A DNA stretch of 64,000 nt from Paragonimus westermani (Eukaryota > Platyhelminthes > Trematoda > Plagiorchiida > Troglotrematidae). The stretch lies in contig QNGE01001329.1 in assembly GCA_008508345.1 (NCBI GenBank), forward strand, positions 110,503-174,502, written 5' to 3'. Under the pieces are notes generated by a model. It did no database searches. It was not told the origin of the DNA and worked only from the letters and a program-made list of their open reading frames with translations. Shown here piece after piece: positions 11,374-23,389 of this stretch. The position numbers were made by a program, and so were the translations under genes. Within the stretch, counting starts at the first letter, position 1. The number at the start of each line of letters is the position of its first letter.

Positions 11374-14300
11374 CTACGATATGTGTCAAAGAAAATAGAT
11401 ATCGAAGGTTTGTGTGCAAAAGCTAGATAATACATGGCAAATATAATACCAATGACTAGTGTGAATGACCAGACCGTTACTACGCACAGACAAATAGGTG
11501 CAATGAGAGATTTTATCAGTAGAGTTAACTTTTCAGTACGCTTGCACTTGGTGTAACACACAGACTGATATCAGTTCACGAAGGCTACCAAGACATTTTT
11601 AAAGTTTTATCCTGTTTCTGCGAATACCCCCTTTGCACTACAAAACGTGTTTTCGATAACTTATCATCAGATTGCCAAATGTGCGAAGTTGAATGGCAAA
11701 AGCGTCCAAACCGTGGCTCGGCAATGACCAAAACTTATATCATCTCCCCACTACTTCCATGAATGTGATAGCGGACCAGAGACATGCTAACCCTATAAGG
11801 TTTCCCTGCAGAGAGATCGCTTAGTCATGATTATCGATTATCTTTTCTTTACAATGAAGTTGCAAGGTATACTGCAAGTATAAAACTCACTTATGATGGT
11901 TTGATCCTCTGTCTGCTATTGACCACCAAACTAGATTGACCTAACGATCAACCACCGGCACACCCATAGCTTATTTTGTAACCAATTAAAACCCGTGCGT
12001 TAGTGAACTTTTGCCACCAATGAGACCATGATGATACGATTACATAAACAGATGTCCTGCGAGTAGAAACACGTATTTGGAGTGCCGCAGCCACATTGTC
12101 AAAATTACTCACTTCAGCCGGTGTGCTGATCTTGTGATTTCAGTTAGTCCAACATGTTGAAAGACATGCTGAATCTGGAATTTCCAGTTGGGTGGTAGTC
12201 GAAATTTGATGGCTTGTGTACAGTGGGATATCGGCGAAAAAACGTGGTTATGAATACACCTGCAGCGTGAAATTTCGTTTTACAAATAACAGCAAACGCT
12301 ATATTCAGTTCTAATGTGTAATGCGTTTAACTTTTTCATAGGCTGGTTCACAGAAGTTCACTGAGAGCAGCTTTGTAGTAGGGTGTTTCAGTCACAAAAT
12401 CGTTCGGGCACAATGATGACACGTTTGAATCTATTCAAGATGTTTATATGTGCGTAAGGAGACAGTTACCTCGATTGACACAACCTGGTTTGTTACTGAT
12501 AGCCGAAAAGTCTAGTTCTCAGAAAACAATTTGACATCCTCAACGTAACCTTTGAAATCAGGTTACAATCTATCATCTGCGTACTGTAGACGATGTACGT
12601 TTATAGATCGTTACATTAGGCGAAATCAATAGCGTACTATTGCCGAAGTCACGTAACACGTGGGAGCGATTATGTGCCCGTCGTTTGGCACCACGCCCTA
12701 AGCAACTTGTTTTACGACCAGTGGCATGCTATCCTCCCCAAGCAATGCACACACAACAGCACGCAAACACACCGACACCATAGGTATTCGTCCGCCATCG
12801 ATGTCACCGTTGTGCGGCCATATCATCGGCGATGCCACCGTACTAGAAATGGGTAGCGGGCAAAACAGGCACGAATATGCGTCCGCTGGGGCGTGCACAA
12901 AGGTGCAACACTTGTTGCATTTATCCCATTGGTCCATTACGACCTACCGGACCAATTGTATTGATCAGAGGGTTTAGTGACTATCCCCCGTTCAGGTCAC
13001 TGAACCCATTTACACATACTAAGGACTGAGAAACGTGAAGGTGGTCAAATCGGCCTCGAAGTGCATAATCAAGGGAAACTGTTGAGTGATGTGTAAAACA
13101 AACTACAAAACTCTAAAAATGTGTCAGTGTTCGATGGTCCACAGAGTTCAGACCTAATGAAATCGAAAATTCGGGAGAAGGATTAAGACAATTGTACTAT
13201 CTTCCCGGTTCTGTCAGTGTCAAATTATTCAGGTGATACACACTGCCCTGAATGTGGGCAATCTCGACCGTGGATTTGTGTTGAGGCTCAAAAACGCGGA
13301 AAAGCCCTTATCACTTATAGTACTCCCACTGAGGATGAGCACATGCAATCACCTGTCACTTCATTGATATGACCAGTGGACGCCTCAGACCCAGAAAAAA
13401 AACAAATGTTTATTTTAAATAAGAGAAAATAGTATAAGCATGTTACTATCAGCTAGCAGAATGAGATTCATGAAGATTGACCAAAAAACTTTTACTTCTC
13501 GTATTTTACCAGAAGAATTTCTACTATCTGCCAGTAGGATTTGCTGGAGTGATGCAAGTAAACCAAAGCAAACTAGGCGAGAGGAATTCTACGCGGAGTA
13601 TGGGAAAAGTGACCACACATCAAGCTGAGTGGTTAAATATGTTTCGTTGGATAAAAAAGCATTTAAGTCAATTTAGTGTCGTCGCTCACAGAGAGGATCA
13701 TTCAGTATCATTCATTCATTTTCACAAACAAAGAACATAGAAGTAGCTTGTTCCTCATTCTGAATTACACAACAGTGTTTGTAGTGTGAGCAATCTTATA
13801 ACAATCCATCCGTGTAGGTCGAACTGTTTGCGACTGATTGTAGGGAGCACAACCAGCAAAACCATTACGACGGGCGTAAAAAAATTGTGAGAGCGAATTA
13901 GCTCATATGCCTGCAACAGAACTAGCATTCCCTACACCAGTTTTAAACAATCTAATGAGGTTGTTAGCCAACATTAAATGTCCCAATAACTGTTCGGATT
14001 AGGTCATGTACACAAACAGGTTTGCACAAGACAATTTACTCGGTTATCACTCAGTCTGGCCCTTGTTTAATCTAAATCAGAGCATTGTTGCGCGGGTTTC
14101 ACCGACTGTAAACAATGAGACGCCGTGTCATTCTGCCCACATCAACTAACGACCTGAGCACTGGTCGCAGACAGCTGGGATCGGTTAGTCGGTCGGGTCC
14201 ACCAGGATGGCAATGAATTATGGATTAGTAACTTGCCGTTTTCGCAAGCAAGAGACAACAGATTTACACCAGAGGACATGCATTGTTGTTGAGTTCAAGC

Positions 14301-14730
14301 AGGTGTAAGAGCACAGCTCAGTGGTCGGGCTTGATATCCGCCAGTTTGTTAGGTTAATCCGGAAGTGTGTGCGTTGTGCAATTATTTGTCTGTAAAAATT
14401 TCTGATTTACTTTCAGTCCTTATCGATGATCACTAGTCGTCTTTAAAACATATGTGCTTCATAGCATCTCACTACTCACGATACGACTTAGTAGGGTTAA
14501 AAAAATAAATGACGTTCCCCTCAAAATCAATGAGAGAACAAAAATGAAACAAGTTTCATCCGAGACAGCTAGGAAACCAATCACAGTTAGGTTGCCGTGT
14601 TTATACGAATGAATACAGTAAACCTAAAAGCCTGTCTACCATAGTCAATGTCTTCGGGAAGAATGAAACAGGCAACTGATTAAGGTGCAAACAAGGATGA
14701 TGAAACATAGACAGAAAACACAAAGGATAC
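11374..14730 (-). other. Cav1 intron (about 3.4 kb)
   Basis: Largest intron seen in the gene. It contains a GC-richer segment near 12660-12980 with open frames on both strands, the minus one Cys-rich (12698-12937). No known repeat was identified. Confidence 0.7.
12698..12937 (-). other. Cys-rich ORF within Cav1 intron, unrecognised
   Basis: A minus-strand open frame of about 79 codons with a cluster CNKCCTFVHAPADAYSCLFC, a spacing that could bind zinc (C-x2-CC-x13-C-x2-C). It starts in a locally GC-rich patch, unlike the surrounding intron. No acceptor or donor in the channel's phase was identified and the sequence does not fit the channel, so it may be a transposon-derived nucleic-acid-binding fragment or chance. 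No function is assigned. Confidence 0.15.
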
Positions 14731-14988
14731 TTCGCATCCACAATACTGATGCATATCCGTCGAACTGGGTTTTTCTTGGTCATAAAAAACAGCGACCTGT
14801 CTGTGTGAAACTGAGGACAAATGCGTTTCTTTTGCACTTCACCACGTTCTTTCAATGCGGCTAGCGCCAGATCAGCAATCACCGGACGGTTTGTAGACAG
14901 GAAGGCATTTCCAGAGGTGCCCACTGGTGGACTACCCCATGGGTTCTGCGTCCCAGGGGGAAGCAACATTATAACGTCGATCGCGGTT
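14731..14988 (-). CDS. Cav1: Cav1 calcium channel alpha1, exon: cytoplasmic N-terminus
   Basis: This exon carries the end of the cytoplasmic N-terminal domain: SLFFMTKKNPVRRICISIVD, equivalent to the conserved Cav1 motif of the type NPxRRxCISIVEW just before IS1. The preceding part is Pro- and Ala-rich and poorly conserved, as usual. The donor is GTATCC, a weak but GT-type site; the AA before it combines with the A of exon 11268-11373 to encode Lys. An in-frame ATG lies at 14969 and could be a start. Alternatively an acceptor ending at 14989 (CTGAAG) joins it in phase to exon 15197-15399, and I prefer that model. The 5' boundary is therefore less certain than the 3' one. Confidence 0.85.
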
Positions 14989-15196
14989 CTTCAGTTGAAC
15001 GATAGGCGGCAGCTGTGAAGTTGAAAGATATGGAAAAACGTCACTTTGATATCTTACCTACTCACATGGATAACAGCTGTTATGAATTCACAAAACCATA
15101 CACTCCAGTGTTGTGTGGCCCAGAATATCGCTGAATAAAATGCGAGATCAAAGAAAAGTGTCGAACAGAAACGCCATTTACATCATGCAGCCTCAC

Positions 15197-15399
15197 CTGT
15201 GCCCCTCCGTTTCATATGCACCTTTACCCACAAAGTAGCGACATCTGTTTGACTGTACTGACCAATCACTTCGGAAGTCTTCATTCGAACTAAACGGTGG
15301 GTACGCGTTTAAACCCAAAGCTGTCTGAACAACCACAAAACAAGAGCTTAGGTCAGAAATCGTGTTCAGTCTGTGCATAACGGGAAAAGCGGTGAACAC
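15197..15399 (-). CDS. candidate 5' exon of Cav1 (N-terminal region)
   Basis: An open frame of about 68 codons ending at a strong donor, CAG/GTGAGG. The last two bases AG plus the first A of exon 14731-14988 give Arg, so the reading frame passes without a stop. The residues (for example SNEDFRSDWSVQSNRCRYFV) are not recognisable, but Cav N-termini are poorly conserved. The start of the frame at 15399 is a GTG; the first ATG in frame is at about 15378, directly upstream of a possible acceptor TTATGCACAG. The true 5' end, the promoter and the start codon are unknown. Confidence 0.35.
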
Positions 15400-16844
15400 G
15401 AAAGAGAAAATTCAGATGTGACCTGTACCAGGATGGCTAAATCCTTTAGCTTCAACTCAACGGAATCGATGATTGACATGGTCAGTTCGGCAAATGGAAG
15501 AGCGTGAAGTACCGGACCATTCAAACCATTACTAATTGGTTGACCAGTTACCTAGTTTTACGGGCTGAAGTCCCACCTACTTGCCCACATAGCATTATTG
15601 TCCGTCCATTGAAATGTACCGGCCTGTTGATGGACACTCAGAGCACATGTTTTCATTCTCAATACGGAACCAGTCATATACGAAACATCGAGGCAAATGT
15701 GAACAAGACGATGTTGGAGGACCGGGCCCTTTTAACATTGCGTCCCTGCACAGTGGTAGTGCTGGGGATATCAAATGCCTCCAAAAACCGTCCAAGTAAC
15801 CGGTAATAAACATTTATTACGTTTGTAAATTCGAATTTCTCTTTTTCGTGTCATTATTGCACGTGCTGATTTACATACTGGATGTTAATTCGCTGGTTTA
15901 TGACCTAGGACGATTTTCATGCGCTTCACTGAACATTATTCACAAGGTCGCTTGATGAGTTATAAATACGCAAGAGCTGCACTAATAATTTGTCGCTTGA
16001 CTGTGACGGTAAAAGCTCACTTTCTGGAGACCAGTGTTTTTCTCTCATAGTCGGCTTGGGTATCAGCTCTTCGGGGTCACAACAGCGCGTATAGTATTAT
16101 TGCGTCGTAAGGGTCGTTACAGCTCGATTGCATTCGTTCGGTCGTTCCGCGTTGTAACAGGTAGCTGCTTCGTTCGAGAATGAAACTGATTTCATGTGTG
16201 CCGTAAGTGGGGTAGCGAGCAATAGTCAGTTTCGGACCAGGATATCCCTAAGACAAACGTCACAGCTAGACGTTCGTATACGTAGGAAAAGTACGTTTTT
16301 CTAGCAAACTAGACGGCTAAGTGCAACAATCACTGGTCAGATGAAACAACAATAATGATGGCTCACAAACTCACTCAGATAAGAATGTAATTTTGATGTT
16401 TAGGATACCCACAGTTTCAAAATATTTTTGGGGCTTAAGATAGTCACCTACAATTGATCGCACGTCACACAAGTATGAACCATTTTCCTTGTGTCTAACG
16501 ACGGAGTGGAAATTTTCCGCTGCATAAGAGTCTCGGATTCGAGTCGTCTGTGAGAGTGACGTCACTCTACGGCTGCAAAACTTTGCCACTCAGGATGTAA
16601 GCCATGAATCACCTTCAGATATTTGACTATCGACGTCTGCGTTTGACCGGCTACATCGGATGACACCAACGGGTAAGCAAAGACGATGCTAAGAAGTGGA
16701 TCTTTAATGGTCAATGAAACGCGCGTTCATCTCTATACAAATTCAGATGAACAGGCCACGTACTAAAGATATCAGCCAACCGCTCGCCATATCGAACACT
16801 TTTTGTGAAGCCGCGACCGAGATGAGCAAATAATGACTCCCCCT
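15400..16844. other. upstream of Cav1 exons; one candidate exon, otherwise nothing recognised
   Basis: No confident promoter was found. The only coding-like piece is the splice-bounded frame at 16375-16547 on the minus strand, described separately. The remaining sequence shows no repeat family that I recognise. Confidence 0.5.
16375..16547 (-). CDS. candidate exon, possibly Ig-like or further 5' Cav1 exon
   Basis: A 173-bp frame is bounded by a pyrimidine-rich acceptor (CACTCTCACAG) and a GTGAGT donor and is open throughout in the same frame. It encodes 57 residues, including HKENGSYLCDVRSIVGDY. An acidic residue followed by NGSYLC resembles the F strand of an immunoglobulin domain (D-x-G-x-Y-x-C), but the match is weak. 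It could belong to the calcium channel 5' region, to another minus-strand gene, or be chance. Confidence 0.25.
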
Positions 16845-17165
16845 ACTCAGAGGCGTGTCGCTGAGGGTCGGGTTCACCCATTGGTTTTGAGGGTCAGTGG
16901 TTGAAGACGTAAGGTGAGATGCCAGAAAACCAGGATTAGTGGTGTAAATTCTGCTGTTGTTTGGCCGAGCTGTCTACAGAACACTTACAAGTAATCCTGC
17001 CATGCAGTGAAAACCCTGTGGAACATTCCGTTGATAAAGCCTCACTTTCGCTTACAGTTAACCCAATATTTTGGCAAAGTGTAGGCCCCGTAGTGTGAAC
17101 TGTTTTGAATTTGGAAGGGCGTTTTCAGTAGTTAGGTTCCACCCTTCAGCATTCTTCTATATGTA
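16845..17165 (+). mobile_element. RTE-like LINE, 3' end fragment
   Basis: Diverged copy of the 3' part of the RTE-like elements seen at 57838-58770. The shared order of landmarks is the GGTGAGATG block, a TTGTTTGGCCGAGCTGTCT-type block, the GCAGTGAAAACC block, a TGATAAAGCCTCACT-type block, the GTGTAGGC block and finally TTTTCAGTAGTTAGG. There is no intact coding sequence. The element is 5' truncated, as is common for LINE insertions. Confidence 0.65.
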
Positions 17166-19208
17166 ACTTATGGTCCGCTTCTTTGTTTCCTACGTTATAA
17201 CCTCGATATGCACAACCGCATATTATGTATGTTTGGTGAACAGTATGATTTGATTGTTCTAGGGAAGTTTACTTCATAGCAACGCATGCATGGTGTCATA
17301 AACCTGAGGATACATGAGGCAAGTATTTACACAAGCATTAAAATGGAAGAGCTTCATCCTGTTACACACACATCTGGAAAGTGTGTCTGGTATTGCCGCT
17401 CACTTTTGCGACAACTTGGTGAGCGAGATTGCAAAATGACTCGAGATAATCATGAGCTCGACATTGGTCAACATTTAGTCATTAAAATCCGACAGAAGAG
17501 GTAAGGCAGAAAGTTTACGGTCGCAGTTCATTGAATAAAGAAAACAAACCACTGCCCAAAAACAAATCAGTCGCTGGAAGGTGGTTAGCGTACACCCATC
17601 ACAAGTGTTCAAACCAGAAATATATCAGTACGATTGATTGCAGTGCTGAATGAGAATGTTAGAGAAGAAACGGAAGACGAACAGATGGCAGGCAGTAATG
17701 CTTCATACCGGTTCGGTCGTATCAAGTAAGAGATAATCCGGAAAGTCTGTATTTGAGGAAGAGGGAGTGTATTATTCAATTAAAAATGTTACGCCTTCAT
17801 TTCGTTTCTTGCACATCCTACCACCTGTCACCACAGTGCCAAAGTTGCCTTCCTGCCTTCCGAGGTATCAATTATTTCTTAACAGCGCACCAATATATAG
17901 AACTACTTTCTGCCAGTGTTCACTTTCTAACTTTATTCTAAATTATTAAAGAGATACAATTGTTCATTTAAAGAAACATTAATTTCATAGCTGCAAGCAT
18001 ATCGACGTTTACTGCAGACTATTAGGTCCGGCATCACTTTCAATGTTTACCTGTCGCTGGGTGCACGATAACCAACTCAGCTGACAACACCTGAATCCTA
18101 TTCTTGGGAGCAGTCAAGTGGATTTCTTTAACCTGCTACCTACCTCAGTTTCTCAAACTTCCCACCTATGCGTGACTGAGTTGTACACACTGTGAAGTTC
18201 TGCTACTTCGGTGAACGCCAGTGACAGTGATGATTCTGTAAACAGACCTAAAGTGCTGCAGTGTTTTCATATGAACAGCTCAATCCAAAGTAGTTTAACC
18301 AATAGAAACGATTTAATTGCAAACTGCAAAAACTAACAAATATGAAACAAAATGCATTGACCTACTTTAGATTAATGAAAATGGGGTGCCCAAACTAAAT
18401 GTGAGATTAGCTACCTAACGATATTGGTAAATTTGCACACTACAGTCAATTTTACGGTGAATCGGACGCACTGGTTAGACTTGCAGCATCGTTAAGTATG
18501 GTGCTGGAGAAACGACAAAAGTGTATTTGTTAGTATGCATAGTGAAAACGAACTATAGAAGGTTTCCATAGGTGTCTCGATTGTAAGGACCACATCAATG
18601 AAGGCCTTCAACCATTTTTCACATTACACAGGCTTTAGTTTAAAGTGATAGAAAGAGGTTCAGGAGAACGTGATTGCAAGCTACATATTATACTTATCTT
18701 ACAGAAGGTAAAACAACTCAGTAGATCGACAGAAAAGCGGATTCGAAGACAACTGGAGTACTGACTCTTCAGCAGTTGTGTGAACTCCTAGTTCAACGGT
18801 CTCGTTCTCTAGTATTGCCAATCATTTACTAAACGTGTCTGAATTCATGAGTCCGAAATTCAAGAATCACTATGTACGATATCAAAATTAGAGGAACAGC
18901 AAGCGGAAGACGAAGAGCTTACCTTATGAGATGAAAACCACATCACCACATTGTTTGGAACGATTACACAAACTATCTCAGAAACAATACTTCAAGAAAC
19001 TGATCATCAGAAGTTACATTTCGAGGTGTTGAGTACGGCATGCAGAAATCAAGAGCTCGAATGCGCAGATTGCTAATCATCACATTAACTCAGACCATAA
19101 GTAAATGCCACAATAAACATATTTTAGTTTACTGTTCATTTAAAGCAGTTGATTAACCTGATGAACTTCAATAAGGAAATCGAAACATGTAAATCATATG
19201 ATGTCCTC
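17166..19208. other. no gene recognised
   Basis: About 2 kb with only short open frames in both orientations (for example 17286-17504 and 17753-17949). None resembles a known family, and no repeat was identified. Confidence 0.5.
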
Positions 19209-19612
19209 CACACGGACATGTAACTGACTCTAAACAGTAAGATAAGGTTTCATGGGGCGGAATTCATGGCTTGAGGGATTGGACAGATAAACATGAAAAC
19301 GGAAACTAAAAATATGAAGAGGCTGACCACCAGGACAACTGAAACTTGAAGACACTTTGTTTTTCAACACACGGGGGAAATGTTGACGCCTGATAGCCAA
19401 GGCTCTAACAAACTGGAGAGTGCGTTTCCGGTTGCCTTGAAAGACCACAGAGTGCGTCACGATCTCTGACTCAGTTTCGTTTGGATTGTGTTTTTGATAG
19501 TGATGAAGCTGGGTGCTGCCCATCGGTCTCTACACAAGCGCCTGGTGTTTCTTATTGTCCTTCCAACCGCCTGAGGACATGCTCCCTGCAACAAGAAGTT
19601 AGCTGTCGGTTT
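19209..19612 (-). repeat. PLE terminal repeat, left arm, with 97-codon ORF
   Basis: Inverted copy of the unit at 21150-21911, from TCCACACGGACATGTAACTG at the outer side to AGCTGTCGGTTT at the inner side. It contains a 97-codon frame (19230-19523, minus) starting MGSTQLHHYQKHNPNETESE, which recurs in both right-arm units. Copies differ by only a few substitutions, so the open frame is not by itself proof of selection. Confidence 0.8.
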
Positions 19613-19718
19613 GTATTTCCTATGTAGCTGATTTGGATGTCTTTCACTCGAGTCTAAGAATAACTCGCTGGAATCACTTGAATTCTTATGAGTTCCCAGG
19701 ATTTTGTCTACTTAACCC

Positions 19719-20835
19719 TTACGCAGTGTTGGTCTTGGTAAGCCTTCGCATAGTGTGGATTCTACTTTGGCGGTAGACATCTGCTAGCAGTGGACCCAGT
19801 GGGTTACTCGGTGCAACCCCGTTCACTTGCAGGAAAGTAAACAGCTGGAAAAGGAACTTTATATTCTGTTTACACAACGTTAATAGCAATTTTATTTCTG
19901 GCAATGGGATAGGAAAAAGCACTGCTGTTTAAAATAAAACTGCGAATGTTGTCAACCGCTTCACATCGAACGAACGCATCAGTGTGCCCCACACATTTAA
20001 ACCGTTTACACAACTCACAGATTCAAGGTTTTCTTTCAGACTGCGCCTACTGAAAGCTTTTCTGACTTGTTCAAACAAATTGGTTAGTCAACGGGCTAAC
20101 TCGTGCTGCGGTGCGTTGCACATTCATATAATGGGACAAAGTGGGACATTGTGCTTGTGGCTTTCGAGCAATCCGTATACACGCAGCGTGCGTGTGCCCA
20201 TCGGTTTCATCACCCTGTAGTGGTCGGCAGAAATTACGCCATCTATCCTCAGTTTCCTTTTCCACTTCTTAAACGGTATCTGGAGTGTCGCCCAACAAAG
20301 AATTTTGAGTGCCACCAAAAACCTCAGACATTTTGTGCACACATTCCGTTTTATCCATCAACACAACTACCGAGCCTATGTCCGGACTTATATATGATTT
20401 CTCATTTTGCTTTATTTCTCCAAAACTTTGGAAGTATGCCGGTGTTAGTAGGTTGCGACGCTCTCGCTTGTAATTCTTATGGTGATAGGCGCCATCCACC
20501 AGTTTTGATTCCAGCCTATTTTTATTCTACCCAGACGTTGGTCAGTGCTACTGAAGTTGATCTTATGGATTTTCGAACGGGTCGGACCACCCAAATACTC
20601 CAACTTTCTTTGCTGATATGGCAAGCTTCAATTCTAAAGAGTGAGCTTCCACTTGAGCTCGTGTTAGCGTTTTTGACGACATGTCCCCTAACTCCTGAAG
20701 AAATGAAGTCGAATGTGAAACCGGGAAAAATGAATCATCGAGTGATTTTGCCACGTTCACCTTCGTAGGTTGCAGAACGGAACCACAAAAATCCACACAC
20801 TCGATTCGAGAAACGATCGGTAGATCGTTCACCAT
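19719..20835 (-). pseudogene. Penelope-like element pol, degraded
   Basis: Reading the minus strand from 20835 leftwards, fragments in different frames follow the PLE protein order. First comes a GDMSSKTLTRAQVEAHSLEL block (PLE N-terminal region), then IGSVVVLMDKTECVHKM, then ISADHYRVMKPMGTRTLRVY followed by GLLESHKHNVPLCPI (equivalent to the YGLPKxHK region), then an HELARWLTNLFEQVRKAF block, and finally NGVAPSNPLGPLLADVY (RT motif usually QxDGVAMGSPLGPLLAD). The catalytic Asp-Asp motif is not seen after this, so the domain is truncated. Frameshifts and stops separate the blocks. The plus-strand frame of 221 codons at 20103-20768 is an antisense shadow of this region. Confidence 0.85.
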
Positions 20836-21149
20836 AGGCCATATCTTTTAGGGAATCTCCTCGAGCGGCTCCAAATTCGGCTGACACAGTCCAAAATGGG
20901 ATTTGGTTATTCGTTTAGTGTTAGAATTGTTAGGCTGCAGCTTACATGATCTTAATTGTTTCGTGAAATTGGGACTGCACGATTCATGATACCGAATACG
21001 CAGGCGTTCGGTCACCAAACTGCACCTGAAACAAAAAAGGCTATTAGGCGTGTTGGTGGTTCTTTCGGGAACCTTCGTGATGAACTTGAATAAAACAGTG
21101 CGAAAACGCAAACTATGCGTTGCTTCCCCGAGTAACATAGGGAGGACAA

Positions 21150-21911
21150 ACCGACAGCTACCTTCATGTTACAGGGAGCATGTCCTCAGGCGGTTGGAAG
21201 GACAATAAGAAGCACCAGGCGCTTGTGTAGAGACCGATGGGCAGCACCCAGCTTCATCACTATCAAAAACACAATCCAAACGAAACTGAGTCAGAGATCG
21301 TGACGCACTCTGTGGTCTTTCAAGGCAACCGGAAACGCACCCTCCAGTTTGTTAGAGCCTTGGCTATCAGGCGTCAACATTTCTCCCGTGTGTTCAAAAA
21401 CAAAGTGTCTTCAAGTTTCAGTTGTCCTGGTGGTCAGCCTCTTCATATTTTTAGTTTCCGTTTTCATGTTTATCTGTCCAATCCCTCAAGCCATGAATTC
21501 CGCCCTATGAAACCTTATCTTACTGCTTNTACAGGGAGCATGTCCTCAGGCGGTTGGAAGGACAATAAGAAGCACCAGGCGCTTGTGTAGAGACCGATGG
21601 GCAGCACCCAGCTTCATCACTATCAAAAACACAATCCAAACGAAACTGAGTCAGAGATCGTGACGCACTCTGTGGTCTTTCAAGGCAACCGGAAACGCAC
21701 CCTCCAGTTTGTTAGAGCCTTGGCTATCAGGCGTCAACATTTCCCCCGTGTGTTGAAAAACAAAGTGTCTTCAAGTTTCAGTTGTCCTGGTGGTCAGCCT
21801 CTTCATATTTTTAGTTTCCGTTTTCATGTTTATCTGTCCAATCCCTTAAGCCATGAATTCCGCCCTATGAAACCTTATCTTACTGCTTAGAGTCAGTTAC
21901 GTGTCCGTGTG
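21150..21911 (+). repeat. PLE terminal repeat, right arm, tandemly duplicated around an N
   Basis: Two copies of a 360-bp unit begin with ACAGGGAGCATGTCCTCAGG at 21171 and 21531. They differ at a few positions, for example TTCTCCCGTGTGTTCAA versus TTCCCCCGTGTGTTGAA. The first copy lacks the outer flank and the second lacks the inner flank, and an N at 21529 sits at the junction. This is what one would see if two overlapping contig ends had been joined without merging. Each copy includes the MGSTQLHHYQ open frame. Confidence 0.8.
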
Positions 21912-23389
21912 TTAATAGAATTTACGCGGCGTTTAGTTTTTCATCATTTATGATATAAATTTTTCGATGCTATCAACGTTGTTAAGAAAAACATTATCAG
22001 GACAGCTGACAATGCTCAATCGTCGCAAAGCTGACTTGCATACCGAGTGCGCTGCCGTCGCTGTATGTTGGTATTATTTATTTACCCCTGCTTCCCATGA
22101 AAGGTCATCGACGTGCATTCGGATAAGTAGCATTCATTAGTCACTAATAGTTCTTTCTCAACAAACCGCACGAATGAACACTAGTCTTACAGTTAACTCA
22201 GTACAAGCTTACGCAGCTCTGCTGGGAAGTTCAGATGAAAACTTTGATCGAATTGGTTATGCTCTCTTTAAATTTGCTATAGGTAATCATATTTGCGACC
22301 GAAACGTCCAACACATGCCTCATGGAATTGACTGGGAGGACAAAAATGACACGCACATCCAAATGACAGAGGGATTGTAGTGGTCTGCATTCAGTAATTG
22401 TGTCGAAATCGCTCCGCACAAAAGAACAAACAATAACAAGCTATAACAGATTGGTTAAAGCACTCAGATTAGGTAGACATTCCGTAATACTTGTACGTAA
22501 AACCACAGTGGGTTGAAAGCAAAGATCATGTACTTTTTGCATGCTGCGTTGTTGAACAGGTGACAACTGGAGTTGGGACTTCTGTTGTCCAATAGCTCCG
22601 TTAAAAGAGAACAGTGTGTGTGGCTAGTCGTAATGTGTGAATTCCTTGCGTAATCATGTCATTATGTGTCATTGTGTCAATATTTTATTGACCGCAAACA
22701 GTATTGCAGTAGTCTGACGGCTGACAATCTTAGTAAGAAAGACCTTGGTTTCAAGCCCTGTCGAAAGAATCCTAGTAATGTAGTTTCCAGGATAAGCACA
22801 GTTCTGAAAGACGCTTTTTCACTTGGGATAGTGTGAATATGCTTATTCATTCGGTCATAGACAACATACGTACATTCTGGATATGAATGATAAAAATCAC
22901 TGAATTGTGCAGATGGGAGAATAACTCCAAAAGTTTTGATTTATCAACTCTGAAGGTTCTATTGCGTTCACAAAGTCTACCACCCTTAAGTAGATCATCG
23001 TGATAAATCCATCAATCCTGTTGACTTGAATTCAACTTACTTCATATGTCGCCTAATAAAAAGTATGGCAAGTTCAACCTAATTCGATAATCGAAACAAA
23101 CAATGGTACCTCAGTGGAGGAAGAAAAACATCAGGAAACTAAACTAACGGCACAAAGAAGTCGCAGGTTCTGCTATGCAATAAGTATTAATCGCAAATCT
23201 TAACCAACAAAAATCCAACGTGTCAAACTCAGTGAACTATGATGTTACCAACAGAGCAGATGCTTCGTGACGTTTACTTTATCCATAATTACGTCTTCCG
23301 ATTCTATCAGTAAAACTATCCCGGCGTTCAGTATTGGCAACATGTCAGCTTTCATGATCATTAAACTTCAGTATTTCTGTTAGTCAATC
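21912..23389. other. no gene recognised
   Basis: Only short frames, such as 22174-22380, without recognisable similarity, and no identified repeat. Confidence 0.5.

Larger units (their letters stand above)
19209..21911 (-). mobile_element. Penelope-like retroelement flanked by inverted repeats
   Basis: A minus-strand Penelope-like element. Recognisable pol remnants (19719-20835) lie between a left arm (19209-19612) and a right arm (21150-21911) that are inverted copies of each other. The right arm is duplicated in tandem with a 360-bp period across an N at 21529. Inverted terminal copies are a known PLE configuration. The coding region is broken by stops and frameshifts, so the copy is dead. 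No endonuclease (GIY-YIG) domain was recognised between the RT remnant and the left arm. Confidence 0.8.

Noticed and set aside
20103..20768. 221-codon plus-strand ORF
   Set aside because: It is antisense to the minus-strand Penelope-like pol remnants, which have recognisable motifs; the plus-strand protein resembles nothing.
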